Shown: positions 34,130 to 49,300, counted from the first letter of the stretch. The stretch: 64,000 nt of DNA from Lycocorax pyrrhopterus obiensis (GCA_014706295.1 JACSVZ010000005.1:19012172-19076171); one strand, 5' to 3'. Made by a program: numbers and translations. The notes: generated by a model from the sequence alone, not told the origin.

Positions 34130-36799
34130 TTATTACATGGAGTAAAGTCTTACTCTAGGTGTGAAAGATTGATAGACTTTATTTCTTAAAAAAATCAGGA
34201 GCTATGGAGCTGCTTTATTCACTGCTGGTATCAGTACAGTTACTTCATACCCATTATCCCTGAGAGCAGAATCCAACCCTGGAACTCTAAAAAGACAACC
34301 CTGGATTCATTTTTTTTCATAAAAATATTTAACAAGCATTTAAATTGTCAGAGAGAGGATTGTGCCAATTCTTTTACACAGACAATGAAGGCAGAGAGCA
34401 ACTGTCCTTCTGACACTCATCACTGTCTTTTTCTGAACATGCAATAACTGAAACTTCTTTTCTCTGCATATTACTTTCAGAAACAACATTAACCAAGTTT
34501 CTCTGCTGCTACTTTCTGGACATCCTACCAAATGAATATCCTGGGTACAAAGCACTGCTGATCGCTACAAGGCACAGCAGACAAAGGCCTGTGGGGAACG
34601 CGCACACTCCTGCTCTGCAACTACAGTCTCTGTGCCGTGCCAGGCTCTCTCCACATGGGAATATAGCAGGAAAAGCAGCTTTGCCGTGGTGCTCTCACAC
34701 TGCCCTCCCATTGCTCAAGGGGCCAGTGCTGGCAAAAGCAATTGGCAGTCAGGAAAGAAAACCACATCAGGCCTTTCATGTTTGGAGATACCACTTCTAA
34801 AAGCTCCTAAGTTACAGATAACTGGAAACTGGGACTGCAACTAGAGAGATACCAGTTGCCCAGTTCTTCCATTCTTCCTTTAGCATCTGCTGCTGGTGAA
34901 CCCCAAGTGATAGGGTGCTGGGTCAGCGAGCCCCTAGTCTGATCCTGGGCAGATGTTCTGCTCTTTGGTTAAGCCTCAGAAATGACTGCAGAAACAGCAT
35001 GGGACCAACATACCAGGAACACCTAAACACCAAGTAGATGTGTTTATCAGTTCTGCACTCCACAGGCAACTGCTGCAGTGTCACAGAGCTGTCCCTCGAG
35101 CATTGACTACTCTCAGACCCTTCACTTTGGGCTTCTGGGAGGAGGCAGATGTGCAGTTATCGCTCATCCCCTTTTTAGAACACAGAGGGCATTTCGACAC
35201 CGCTGCCTCTGCTTGCAGAGTCACTGCCAAAGGGAAGTACGTGACCGCGGGGCTCCAGCTCACAGCTCGCTTGCTGTGTTGCTCAACAGTGACAGTTGGG
35301 TTTACATCAGCCACCCTTCTCTGTGGCAATGAAGTGCTTCCCCAAGACCATTGTAACAGAACAAAAGGGGTTTTCTGTACAACACACCTCTGTCTCTCAG
35401 CATATGAGGTATCATGCTGCTAGGCCATCCTGTAACCATTACATCAAACCTCCCTGTTTGGGACACAGAAGATGTTCACAGACATTGTGACAAAACATCT
35501 GTCACAGCAGGATCACCTGCTTCATCAGACCTCTTCAAAGTGGCAAAAGAAAAGCCAAAACAGAATTGTGTGGGTTGGTACAACTGCCAGCAATTTTGCA
35601 AAAATGGGAGCCCTGGTTTTCATAAGCATTGCCTTGGCTGCTGCAAGGCTTCTCACCCTTCCCAGGAGGAAAACTGTACTTTGAAAAAAGACCATAGCCC
35701 TCATAACTTGGGCAGCCTTTTCTTTTCTTTTGGACTCTTAGGAGATTATTCATTAAGTCATATGCCTTCACACTATAGCTGAACTGGGACAGACACACCG
35801 AACAAACCAGAATCTCTCCAACACCCATTATCTATTTCCATCACTTTTTCCCTCTTGTATTTGAGCTGTTGAGACATTCCATGGTGTTTTCCAGTCCAGT
35901 GAAATTCCATCAGCACACCTCTTCCCTCTGCAGTGCCTCATGTGACACAGCCTAGAGCAGTGATGCAGGCTGAAAGGCCAGCATGTGGCAATTGGGGATT
36001 TCTCCCCCTTCCCAAAGCAGCTGAGTTGTTTCACATCCTTTACTCAGTCAGGTATGAATCAGAGATCCCTTCAGGCAAGAGCATGGAAATACAAGGAAGG
36101 AAAGAGGTTTTATTGACCCTGATGGTTTAATCTTATCCCAGGATGTGAATGAGCTTTAAAAACGCTCAGACTGAAAAGTTCAAATGTATACACAAATGTC
36201 TCTTTCCAAAGCAGCTTATGGCACATTGCACAAATCCAACAAGGCACATAAAGTCTATTTTAAGCAGCACCCCAGCCTTATCCAGACAGTGAACTTAGAC
36301 TTGGCACCAAGAAGGACAAGAAACTGCCCATCAGAGCACATGGCCTGAGTGAGGTGTTAGTGTCAGAGCACTGATTATCCGCTGAAATGCCCACAGGCAA
36401 GGAGTCAGGCCGTCCATCTGCCTGCAGGGCTGATCAGAAGGGCTGGCAGGGACATAGCCCTTCTCGTGGCTGAGCAAATGTGAATGGTAAATGTTTAACC
36501 TTAAACCTGGAGCAGACAGGGTAACGCGACGCACGGTCACTTCTCTGAGCAGGTAAATACCCAGCCCGATGGGCACGCTGAGCACGGGTCCTGTGCTTGG
36601 GCAGGGACACGGCTGCTCCAGTTGTGTCCTGTCGCGATAGCCTCAGCCTGGAATTTGGCAGGCCACAAAGACAAGTGTCGTTTAAAAGTTGTTCTGAAGT
36701 GTATCAGAGGTATGTGTTATATTAAGATTTTGCCTCAGGATTTGCAACTTTTTAGTAGATACAAAGTCAAATTTAGCGTGACTGGTGCAAGGAAGGGGA

Positions 36800-37300
36800 G
36801 AGAGACACAGAGGGAGAGAGACGCTGCGCTCCCGAAGTCACCGGCACACCGACGAGAGCGGCGCAGTCCCCGGAGGTTGCAGGGAAGAATGAGCTGCCCC
36901 CGGCCTCGCAGAGCCGGCTCTCGGGAGCGGACCGGACCGGGCCGGGGTCCCCGAGCACAGAGCGGCCCTTGCTCACGGCAGGGCCCGGAGCTGCGGGGCC
37001 TGCCCGGCCGCCGCTGGGGCGGAGCGGAGCGGCCCCCTCTCCCGCGCTGCCTCCCGCGGCCGTCAGGTGTCGCTGCCGCGCCGCTCCCCGCCCGGCCCGG
37101 CTCCAGCCCCGGGCCCGGCCCGGCTCCGGCTCGGCTCCGTCCGGCCCCGCGCTGCGGCCGCCGGGAGCGCCCCTGGGGACCCGCGCCCCACCGGGGGCAG
37201 AGCCCCGCGTTCCGCGGCGGGTGGTGCCGTGGAAGCTGCGTGGGAACATTCTTGGCTGTCCTGGGCTCGCGGCCTCTCCAGCGCGAGGACTGCTGGTCAG
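36800..37300. promoter_or_regulatory. CpG island, gene not identified
   Basis: Dense CpG and GC-boxes, especially 36850-37230, mark a probable promoter. Open frames run through on both strands because stop codons are rare in such DNA; none looks like a known protein. The direction of any transcript is unclear. Confidence 0.55.
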
Positions 37301-37399
37301 AAAGGGACAAGAACGACTTTCAGGCGGGAGGCCGGGTTTTATTTTTAAAATCCGTGTGAAAGTACTGCAAATAAAGCTTGAGCCGGCTGACGGGCCCGG

Positions 37400-40300
37400 A
37401 GGCTCATTCGCAGTCAACCCCGGCCAGTCCCGCTCAGTAACTGCAGAAGGCTGCAGGACCGGAGAATTCCTTGTTCTGGGAATTGCCTTCCTGACAACCC
37501 TGCTGTGGCCCTCGGTATCATTGTGCCAGCCGCAGCTTTCTGCTGGAACCCGGCTGAAAAAGAAAACTGTGCAGGGCCTGCCATTGTCAGTAATGGCAAG
37601 AGCCTGGTTCTTGTCAAACTGTAAACAAACTCACACTGTGCTGCCTGCCATCTCCATCCCTGTCCCAGCACTGCTCCCCAAGCACAGTGTGTGCTCAGGC
37701 ACTGTCACCTAAGTGTTTCTGGGTACCGTGTGCACACAGCTGATGGCAAACACCTGCCATGGGCCTCATTCCTGGGCACAGGGCACCTCGTGCATCTGCA
37801 CAGGATCACAGTGACCATCTTTCCCCCACTGGCCTGACTTTGCATCCTTCAGCCTGACCCAGGCAAAGTTCCTCCTTGCTATCTGGCAGTTACAGTCCCT
37901 CAGGTTTTGCAGGTGTTTCCAGTTGGGATGAGCACTGTAATGAGTTTCATGCTACTAATGCCTTGAGACAAGGGAAACTTGAGAAACAAAAGGGATGAAT
38001 GAGTGACAGACCGTCAGTACTGGGTGTGTGGATGTGGCATTGGTCAGGGTGCAAGTGAGTACTCATCACTGGAATGTCCTCCAGGAAAGGGGCCTGTGCC
38101 AGGCCTGACAGGATGCGAAATGAGACGAGGAACTGAACTGACCCAAAGGCAGCTCACATCCTGAGGAAGGGGAACCAGCCTCAGGGAAAGCAGGCACAGC
38201 GGGTTTGGCTGGGCTGGGAAGAGTGATGGCAATTGCAAACCACAGTGGAGCAGGGGCAAAAAAGAAGACATTATTACTCTTCGAGGACACCTGAGTTGAA
38301 TCATCAAGAGTACCTGCACTTTGCAATGGGAATTGGAGTTCCTGTGAGCCTGTGGTGGGGAGAGCCAAGGCTGATGCAGACAAAATGTCGGTGCCTGCTC
38401 TCTAGCTGTGTGGCCATGCCAATGTGCCTCACTCCTGCAGCAGACCCAGAGCTCCCTGTGCATCTCTGCAGGGCTCTGACTCCCATCCCTGGGGTCCCAC
38501 AAGCTTTCCTGCTCACAGCTACACAGAGGTCATTCATCCCCTTTGAGCAGCTCCCAAGTCACACTGTTACTGGTGCAATGAGGAAAATGCGGTTTGCAAT
38601 GTCATTTTCTTAGGGAATGAAACATTTTATTTCTCTACTCAGGGACACATTTTTTCACTTTAATCAATCTTTGGGAGATAAATAAAAGTATATATGCATA
38701 CTGAGTGTGGCATGGTCCTTCTCACATTTCCTTTCATTTATTTGATGAAGTGAGAGGGCTCTCCAGTTTCTTTACATATGTAACATTTTTCACTTGCAAA
38801 AACATGGGAAGAATAAAATAAATGCATATTTCAGATACTTTTTTCTTTCAGCCCTTGGTTCTTAGCCTTTTGCATCATGTGACCATGGGAATGATAAAAA
38901 ATGTCTCTTACTTCATGTGACCTGAGAATTTGGGGTTCTTTGTCTCTTAAACCTATTCTCAGTTTACACAGACACACACTTCCCTGCATGTACAGTGTGA
39001 CAATAGCTTGAAAGCAAGTTTCTCTTCCCCATTTTTTTTAGCTCACATAAAAGAGATTGGGAGCATTTCACTTCTCACAAAGTCCTGGCTTTAGTCTCTC
39101 TTGAGCTTGCCAGACGCTGACAGCATTTGGCCGGTTAGACCATGCCTATCCCAAACCTGCCACTTTGGGTGGTTACCTGCCCAGCAGCCCTGGCCATCAG
39201 CCTCAGCACTGGTGCCCAGCTCTCCTCTCTCTCCCTTCCTTTGTGCAGGGCAGCAGAGAGCTGCAGGGTCTGAGGAAGACAGCATGTCTGAAAGGGGCTG
39301 GAGTCCTCTGGGGCCTGAGAAGCCAGGCATGGAGCTAGAGCCATGGCAGCCATGGAAGCTGCTACCAGGGTGACCGGGCAGCCCTGCCAGTGCTGACTGC
39401 AGCCCAGCCTGGTGCCGCTGCCGGCAAGCTGCCTGTCTGGTGAGAAGAGAGGTCCTGGTGGGACCACTGCAGTGAAAACTCTTTCTAGCAGGAAGAACTT
39501 GAAAGACACAAACCCCTAAAACGTTCTGCATTTCAGCTGTACACCCAATTTAAATGCATTAGCAACAAAGTTTGACAAGGTCCAGTAAAGGCTTAAGTGT
39601 CACAGTGGGACTGCTTCCCATTTTCTTTCATTCCTATCTTTAAAGGAGAGTTTTTCTTCCAGCAGAAAAGCTTCTTCCCTCCTAACCTGCAGCCCACAGC
39701 ATGGCACAGCAGTGCCCTGAGGAGCCTGGATCACAGTCAGCCAGACAGCCTGGTGCCCTCAGCTGGCCATGGTCCAGCCAGTGCCACCCTGTGGGAGCAC
39801 CCAGCTCTGCCCACACCTCTGAACAGAACAGGCCATTCCCGAGCCCCAGGATCAAACAGCATGAGTTTGGTTGTGTCCACAGTACAAAGCCCTCGAATCC
39901 ACATGTGGAGCCTTTGTGTTCCTAAAGCATAAGCCTTAATTTTTCATGTGGTTTTTTTCAGTTCAAAGCACATGAAAGAAAACACATCCTGTGCTGCAGT
40001 TCCTCTGAGCAGTGTTTGCATAGCATGAAACTGTACGCTCGCCCATGCTGCCTATTGGCAGTTGTTCCTGATTTATGATATTGTCCAAACAATGTTCAGG
40101 CATCATTTAGGAGTATTATTAGCAAAGGCTAAAATAGTGCCAGGGTGTGAGCTAATAATTAAGTAGAATAGACAATCAGTGGTCCAGTGCTGAAGCTCTT
40201 AAGCTGAGAATGTTTTGTTCAGCCTGGGAATCAATGGAAGCTGGAGGGATGTGATCTGGGAGGTATGTACTTTATACACTGCTCTGCCAACTGGGACATC

Positions 40301-43300
40301 CCATAGCATCAGGAAATCTTGGTCCTTCCAACACTGCTCTGTTTCTTCTTTTTCAGTGACCATCAGCTGCCATACCATAATTCCAGCACTGTAATATTTA
40401 TATTCTTGTATAAATAATCACAAAATCAGTTCTACTATGAAGGTTGTTTTGGCTCAAAAGAGCAAGAACTTGAATGAAGTGTTGCACACTGTGTAGGGGT
40501 TCAGGCAAGAATGGGATGCAATGGATGTGCTGGGTCTGTAGCAAGCAGAGGATTGCCACCCAGAGAGCAGGAGGAGGCTTTTCTCCAAGAAGAGTGACAG
40601 CATCACAGGTAGCATTGTGGTACCATGCTCAGAGATTGTGGATACTAAAGCAACTGGGATCAGGGCTGCATGCACTGATAATATGGTTTTGAAGGGCTGC
40701 CTTCTTCAAATGCCCAGCAAACTTCTTTGCTCCTGCTATTTGTAGGGAAACAAATACCATGGGAGCAGTATTGGGATCAGGAAGGAATCAATGTGGATTA
40801 TTCCTAAAATCAGGGTGGTCCACATTTCCATGGAAAAGTAGTCAAAAACATCTCAGGGTCGTTAAGTTAAAAGAAAAGCATTTAAGAACAAAGACTTTTA
40901 ATGTGTTTTGAAGGACATTAGAATCTTTTAAACAGCTCATTTTCTTCTCTTGAGCACAGCAGAAATTGCTCGTAGTCAGTAATTGATCCAATACACTTCA
41001 ACCTCTGCAAGTTTTCTGTTCTGACACTCCTCCCCGCCATTTCCTTTATTTACTCACTGTTTAAAACTATTTGTGTGTCCAGTCTGAGATCACATCCTCT
41101 GCCACAGGCAGCTCCCAGCTCAGGTGCACTGATCAGCACCCGACCTTCCTAGTGAATACACCTGGCTCAGCTAGGGTGCGACTGTTCCAGTGAGATGGCC
41201 ACTGCCAAGGGACTGCTTTTTCTGCTGCCCTTCCCTAAATTATTATTTGTTCTCAGCAAGCTTTTACATTATTTCACGATTTCTGAGAAGTTTCTACCTG
41301 ACAGTTATTCCAAGGACTTTTGATGAAAAGTGAGGACAGAAGAAAATCAAACTGGAAGACTACAAAGAGCTGCCTGTACTCCATGGCACCTCTTCCAAGC
41401 CTCACATCTGGGGTGGGAATATTCATATGAGTGGAAAGGCACTTTGGCCTAGCAGAAGTTGGTTCCCTGCAACACATTCCTGAGCTGCAGACTGAGCCCC
41501 GGCTAATATGATTTAAGTGGCAGGGCTTCCATCCCCTCACGCTGGGAAATGCTGCCAAGGTTTTACGAATCTTGCTGTTAGGGCATTTTTCTTACTAGGT
41601 TTCAATCTTAAGTGTCCTTTTGCACAGTTTCATCCCACTAGTTTCAGATACAAGCTAAAATGAAGAAGAACAACATGAAATGAAGTCAAGGGAAATGCAT
41701 TAAGTGATGTTTGCAGAGTACATTGATAGGAGACAAAATGTCCTTGGGAGAACAAAGAAATTGATTGTTAATAGAACATTTCATGATGCAGACACTAAAG
41801 AAGTTTTATAACTGCTGTGAAGTCCCCATGTGTTAACCTCATAGTGCAGACCTGCAGAGTGATCAGGGTAGCTCAAGGTAGGGGATTACAGGGTGTGCAT
41901 TTGGATCTTGTGAGTTATCAAGCAGCCCTGTGCCTGCCCTCATACAACCGGGTCATCTCCAGTGCTGGGCATCCTCACAGGAATCTTCTGGACCTGCTGG
42001 CTTGGGGAATGCACAGGCAAGTGGGTAGCTTCTGGGAGCAGGGCTCAAACTCAAGAAAAGTGCATTAATCTGATTCTAAGTACCTCACAAACTTTGTTTG
42101 ATTGTATGAGAGCCAAACAGGATGGAGGGAATTTTAGTGGCGCCTGCACTGAAAATGGGTTCCTAGCCTAAACCCTGAGCAGAAGATCCAAGCCCAGCAA
42201 CATCTGACAGTAGCTGTGATTGCTGCACATATATTTGGCAAACAAAAGAGAGTTTTAAACTTATTTAATTCTTCCTGCTTTTGCTAATAATCAAGTCAAG
42301 ATGAGAGCCATGCTGTGGACAGAAGGAAGGTCAGCAGACCCCCAGTATCTGTCAGGTGAGAGAATTAAGAGGATGGATAAAGAGGAGAGATTTGATGAGG
42401 GTGATGGGAAAGAGGACAAAAAGAGTTAATACTGAAACTCAGTAATGACAAATTGAATGAAGTGAGGATTTCTCAGCGAGTGGAGCAGCACCAAAACAAA
42501 GTCTAAACATGCTGGGACATTGGACCAGTCCTGAAACCTAAACCATCCAAATCACTGCCAGCAGTTTTCCTTTGACAGCTTCAGCTACCAGGGGAAAAGA
42601 ACTGGGCAGCAATTGCAGAGGAGGAGATCCAGAGAACCTCGCAAGCAGGTACAGCACAGATGGCTGTGAGCTCTGTATCTTTTAGGTAATGTATTGGAGT
42701 TCTAACGGCAGCAACACGTATAACAAATGAGGTCACCAGACTAATATTATTACAAATTCCACATGAATTTATCATGTTTGAGCCATGATACCAGAGGATT
42801 TGTTAGTGAATTATCTCTGAGGCTCCCATCTCTCTGGCACTTACTCATAAGCCAGTTGCCGTGAGATGGGGCACGGACTGTTTTCTTTCAAAAGAAAGCA
42901 AGCATTTCTTTCAAAAGCAGACTCATTTAGTCTGAGTTTTATTCTTGGGTAGGTCAAGCTTTTGTAGTGGAAGTGTTCCAAAACTGCAGTATGGTATTTT
43001 TTGTAAGGTTTTATGTTGGGATTTTTCCCTCCTTTCTTTGCAAGATGCTATAAGGACCCTGGGAAAGTTTCCCCCAGCAGCCTTCTGGTTTTGAGATAAA
43101 TGTAATCTCTTTATAAAAACACACACTCACATAGCTTACACCAGCCTTGTGCTGGATGTGGTGTTCACCATAAATCACACAACCTCACTGCCAAACCAAG
43201 TCTAAAACAAAATGAAAGAAACTTCTTAGTGAATGTCCAGCTTTATTTCTGTCCTTCAACAGCAGGACACTCATGTGAAAGGTTTTTGCTAGTCCTTGCA

Positions 43301-46300
43301 CAAAAAAAAAGCTTTGGGAGATCTCCAGATAAAGGTTTTCCTGAATAAATAGGCGTAGGTTAGCATACATCAATAAATAGAAACTCTTATTGCTATGAGA
43401 AAGAAAACTCATGCAGGTGTGGAGCTGCTTGGGTGCCTGTATGTGACATCAATAGGTCTGGTCATGGCACTGGCTTCCAGCGTGACCATCCTCCCTGATG
43501 CTGGGTGGCTGCCAGGCTGTTACCAAAGGAATGAGAAAATAAAGAGAATGAGAACTTTGACCAAACTCCTGGCAATCAGAGCAGTTTTTAGTTGACTTGC
43601 ACATCATAACAAAAGTTGAAGTCAGGTTAATGGCAGTGGGTTATCCATGGGCTATTTTTCTCAGTCTGGTCATCCCAGAATCACTGCTGTGCTTTACTTT
43701 GCAATACAAAAGATGTCTCTGTGGCTCATATGTAGCAAGCAGGAAACCAGCAGGAAAGAGTGAAGATTCCACAAAAATTCTGCCTTTTCCTGTATTACTG
43801 ACTGTGCTGATGCTTTCTCTGTTCAGTTCTTGTTTGGCTCCTGGGCACTCACCCAGATTCACCCTCCAGCAGAGACAAAAAGTGCCATTCATGGACAGAA
43901 AATTGGAGCTTCGGTTCTGGGTAACCATTTGGCTGGCAGATGTTTCTGCTTGCCTGTCTCTATCATCATTTTTTCCTCCTACTTATTCCTATCCTAGGAA
44001 GTGTGTGGCACTAGTGCAAAGAAGGAAGGGGGGAAACCCACAAAAAATTAAAAACATTTTAAAAGCCTTGGGGTGTGAATTTCCAACCTGTTGGCTGGTG
44101 ATGTCGTGAGGGTGTCCCTGCACCTCCAGGTGTGGGTGGGAGCCTGACTGCAGTGGCTATTTCATGCAAGTCAAAGGCACAAGTTACACCTCTCCCAACT
44201 CTCGTTTCACGGGTCAGGGAGTTTCAGCAGTCCAACAGTTCAGAGAAGTGCTGTCTGACAAAATGTGCAGAGTTGAGCCCTGGTCCTACAAGGAGGAGGG
44301 ACACCTCTGTCCGTGCAGAGGTGTCACCTGTGTCCAGGTCTTTGAGCTAAGACAAGAATCTTAATGGGGGCTGTGGTAAAGCAAGAGGTCAGTAATGTAC
44401 TGGGTAAAGCTCAGGAGGAATTCTGCTTTCTTCATTCCTTGAGCTGATCAGATCTCATTTTTGCCTCCTTCAATGAGTCCCTGATGGATTAAACTGGCCC
44501 ACAGAAAGGACGCACAAAGCTCCATATATTTTGTCCTTTGAAAACACCTTCACACATGTCCTCACAAAGCCGCCTTACCCCCTAACAGCTCCTTCCTGCT
44601 GGAAGAGGGTCTGGATGTGGCCCTCACAGTCCTTGCAGGCATTGTTGAGAGCAAGGCCAGAAGGCAGAGAGCTGGGTCTGGCAGCAGTGTTCCTCACATA
44701 CACTCTCCTGACACCATCCTGCTCACACCTGCTCACCACCACCCCCTGTTCCTGTTGTTCTCCCATCAGTGTTTCCTTCCAGTGTTCCCAAGCAACTACT
44801 CAGGCAACACTGTCCCTCCCCAGCCCTGTAGGCAATCTTGGCTGCCAGGGTGAACCAATGGATGAGCTTTAAACAGCAGAACAGAATAAAAATTGCTTCT
44901 CCTCAGCAGTTTCCCCTTCCCCAGTGCCCCCACACCCTCGCACTTGCTGCCATCAGATGTCTTTCTTCTGACACCCATCAACTCAGGCATGGAGAGTGGA
45001 GAGTTTCAGAGAGACTCTCACATCACCTTGTCCCTTGGACAAACCTTGCTCCTGACAGAGCTCCTGGGCTGTGCTGTCCCCTCCTTGCCATTTCCTCCCA
45101 AGCGTTGTGCGAACTCTCTTTGCCAAGGTGATGAGCATCTCCAGCCAAAGTCATAAAGGCCAAATGGAAGCCAAAGTCCCCAGAGTTTATTTCTCTTTTC
45201 TCCTCTGGTTTCCTCCATTATCAGCAAGCAACAGTTTCCTGGTGAAGATGGGCAGAAAGAATCAGCAATATTGAGCAAACTAGGAACATTTGTTCAGACC
45301 AAATGCCCCCAGTATTTCCAGCAACCACAGCCACCTGTATCCAGTCCAGAAAACCTGAAAAAATGTGAGAAGTCAAAAGACAGTAGCTTTATATGTTTTA
45401 TTAGTTTAATTTCAAGCTACCCAAGGTTAATTTGAAAAAAAATAAATGTAGAAAAAGAAACATAAAATAGGTTTCATTTGTTTGTTTTTAACTGTTTGGT
45501 TTGGTTTCATTTTGTTTCTTTTCTGAAATGTTTAGGCCTTTGCGCAGAAAAGTAAGAAAACAGAAACAAATATGTTATTGTCTTTGTTCATTTGTCATGA
45601 GAGTCACAAAAATCCATTTCTGAGATTGTTTTATTCCTAAATTATGCCTATTAACTGTACAGTGGAAATATGGATGGCAGAAGAGCTGCTCATTCTGTCC
45701 AAATGCCAGTGTGATGAGCGAGCGTGTCACATGGCTGTCTCATCACCAGCTAGGTGATGTGGCTCATGAGCCTCATTCTCTGACCCATCTCATGCACACA
45801 ACTTGTGCCTCACGGTGCCCCAGCACTTGCACAACGATGGGCTTTTATCTCCTGGCAGTGTGATGCGCCTCACTGTTCAAGGAGGGATGATGGCAAACTT
45901 TGGTATATGGGCATTGCTGCATCTTAGTAGAAATATTTTGAGGATTTCTGACTTCCTGGAGAGCTCTCTAAGCTGCCCCACCTTTGGAAGCACAGGATGA
46001 TGGTGTTAGAGAGCAAGATTAAAATCTTGGAACTCTTACATGCGCTTTTACAAAAGGAGTGAGGTCACAGACAAATTAGTAAGCTATTGGAAGGAGACTG
46101 GGACTGTTTCTAAACGTTTGTCATTTTCCTACGAGGGATTTTTACCACCTCAATAAGCAGCTGTCGAAAGCAGGAGGCAGTTGAGGGAAACACTTTGATG
46201 ACATTTTGGCCAATCTGGTCCTGGTGATGCTTCTAAGGGCGAGACAGTTTTGCAAAGCTCCTCCACCCAATTCAGAGCACTGTGACTAACTCTCCTGCAT

Positions 46301-49300
46301 ACAGCCCATTTCCTCAGAACAGCAATCACAGGCTGCAGACAGAAGCCTGGTCCTGCCCCAGTGATGTCCTAAGAACAGCCAGCACTGTGCAGCATGTCTG
46401 AGGGAGCCTTAACATGGGTGTGATACCCTGCCCAGGAATTCCAGTGTCACGAAGTAATTATTTGTAATAACTCAGAGTAACAATTTCCATATGTAGGACT
46501 CAAAAACAAGAACTACAGGTTAGGAGATAGATACAGCTTGTTAGATGAGAGCAGGATTTCCATGTCCTTTAAAATAAGATCTGTCCTGTTTTCTGTTTTG
46601 GTCTCCATCACCCCACCAAAATAAAATCAGCTGCAAACAGATGTGTCAGTGAGCAGAGCTGGAATTATTGCTAGAGGTGTGAGGTGGGGAGGGTTTGACA
46701 CGGACTGAACTCTCAACACCATGATCATACTTTACTGATTAAAGAGCCTGAACAGATGAACCTTTCACTTCCAGTTTAGATGAAAACCTTGACTATCTCC
46801 TCCAGGTTGGCAAGTTTGGTGTTCAGGCTCTTTCAGGACTGTCCAGAATGTGGAAATTCGTAAACAGAGTGAGAGAGACACAAGAGACAGACACAAACTG
46901 AGGTCTCCCTAAAAACTTCCATGCAAAGAGGCCGGTGTGCTTCCCTGCGTGTAGGAATGAGATCTTCCTTTGCTCGTCCCTCAGAGAGATCCTTTGTCCA
47001 TCTGGGCAGAAAAAGCCAGGAAGGTGAAGGTTAATGCCAAGGAGGTTATTTTTTCTCCTCCATCCCCCATTCCAACACACACACACAAACACACACAGGG
47101 TCTGGCGCACACACATCCTGGAGCAAGGAAAGGAATTCCCTGCAGGACACAGGCCAGGACCTCAGATGATACCGGCAGCCGGTGCGTCCTTGCCCTCACC
47201 CCACAGAACCTTCAGCCCTCCCCAGTGCTCAGAGCTGGGTCACCAGCCCCACACACAGACCTTGCTCTGTTCCTCAGCACAGCATCACCCTGGCTGTGGC
47301 TGGCACAAATCCCCTGGCCCCCAGCCAGCCCACAGGGTTTCTTTCCCCCCTTGCTCTGCCAACGCAAATTGACTTGTGACACCTTCCCTTATGTTTTCAT
47401 CCTTTAAAGGGTGGAAAGCTGAAAGCCTGGCTTCACTGTGTTCGCTTCCATGCCTCCTTTGTGCTCTCCCACCTAGATGTTAAATAAGCTCTTTCAGGGA
47501 GGACTGGCCATTGGAGTCACTGCTCGGCACTGTGGGCAGGCGGGGCAGCGTGTGCCTCTGCACACACGTGTGGTGCACCCACTGCCAAGCACACACCCAG
47601 GGTGCCCTCCCTGCAGCCCAGGGGGAACAGCACTACCCCAGGAGTGTGTCCTGGCTCCTTTTGCTCCCACTCCCCAGCATTTCAGCTCCCTGGGCCTTGG
47701 CCATCCTGCTGTTTTCATTTCAGAAAAGCGTATAACCTAGTTCATCCCTTCTCTGACGTAATAGAACACATTGCAGGTTTTGACTGAAAGAGAAATAAGA
47801 ATTTTCATGCCCTGTAGATCAAGGATCTCATTGTCCTCCTAAAAAAAAATTATAACTTTACAATCTCAGACAGGACCTTGTGCTGACAAGTGGATACCTT
47901 CTTCTACTTCCTTCACTTTAGCAGAAACCTAATCCACACATACACTACAAACTCACCTTCTCAATCATACATGGTTTGCAGCACTTTTCCCAAGTAGAAT
48001 GAGAAAAGGCTTGTCCATGAACTGAGTGAACTCTGACTCTTCTACTCCTCTCCTTGAATGAGATTATGAGGGACCACCTTGTGGCTTGTGCTTATGTAAA
48101 ATACAAGACTGAGGTATTATAACAATCCAGTCAATAATAAAGTGATTAATAATAAAGGTGATGCCAAAACCATGTGGTTTCATCTGACAATTTGTTTTGG
48201 TAACAAAGGCACAAATGACCAAGTCCAAAGCCCAGTGGAATGTACCTGTGCATGTAGATGCTGTCCAGGGAACTTGGGTGTAGCTAGCAAATCCATTACC
48301 TGTGCTGTGACAGGAGCCAAGGTGCACGGTACCAGATCTCATGCACAGGTAATGAGAACAGCGCCCTCTGCCAAGATTAGTGCAAGAAAAGTGCCTTGCC
48401 AGGTTCTCTTCTGCCTTTTTTTCTGGTGCAGCTTGCTCTATTACCACAGTAGTTACCAGTAAGACATTGCTTAGCTCCACAGTGCCTTGGTGAGGGCATC
48501 TCAGCCCTGTTTATAACAAATTCAGTGCCTAGAGGTAAAAGAGCCACAAGACACCAGAATGTGCCAGAATGTGCCATCTGGCCTTGGAAACTGAGAAACA
48601 AAGAGCTTATAAATATGCAGGGACCTCCCTGTGTTACTGGGACCACATAGCAAGAAGACAGAAAAACTCAAACATATACAGAGAGGAATGTCTGCCCTCC
48701 TCCCTTTCCATGTGCTTCAGCCAGGATGTTTGTGCAAGAAGAAAGCCAGTTGAACAATAAAACCCATATGTCAGATGCGGAAGGGAAGTCTGGAATCCAA
48801 CACACCAAAGGAAAAGATTGACACAAGTTCATCCTTATCATGAGGTTCCCCTCTGCAATAAGGAAGCACATCACAGCATCCTTATTAGGGGGCCAAACTG
48901 ATAATTGCAGCAGTGTGGTACTTGGCACTTTGAACTTTTCATCCAAGAATTGTGAAGCACTTTACAATTAAACCTAAATATATCTTAGTATGAGATGGGA
49001 AGGGCCGTAAAGAGATAGCTTTGCTTATTTTGAGCATGAAAAACACATAAATCCATTACAACACAAACCAGAAGGCTCTAATTCACCTGGACATGGTGCT
49101 TTTAATGAATTTTAATGGAATTATGCCCAGTCGGACTACAAGGCCAGAGGACTTGCATGTCTTCACACTCAAAAAGTGTTCTTGTGACCTTTTGTAGTTA
49201 CGTTTTTAGTAGCAGAAATTATATAAAACAATGAAACACAAGAGTTCTCACTTTAATTAACACCTCAAAACATGGAGTGGGAAGGAAAATGTTGCGAACC

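Larger units (their letters stand above)
22365..36599. other. Non-coding stretch right of gene B
   Basis: No nameable gene is found. Contents include two inverted repeats (24596-24624, 25684-25739), an unassigned minus-strand open frame (28923-29546), a CR1 copy (31635-32108), a 37-base minisatellite, G/C runs (27464-27477, 33589-33606) and a 29-base tandem duplication (34072-34129). Open frames here are short and lack family signatures. Confidence 0.6.

Noticed and set aside
36622..37712. Long open frames of up to 247 codons on both strands in the 37 kb CpG island
   Set aside because: Stop codons are rare in such GC-rich DNA; the predicted proteins are Pro/Ala/Arg/Gly low-complexity in every frame with no domain.
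43597..44109. 170-codon open frame
   Set aside because: It has no recognisable family and hydrophobic, irregular composition, with no supporting signals around it.
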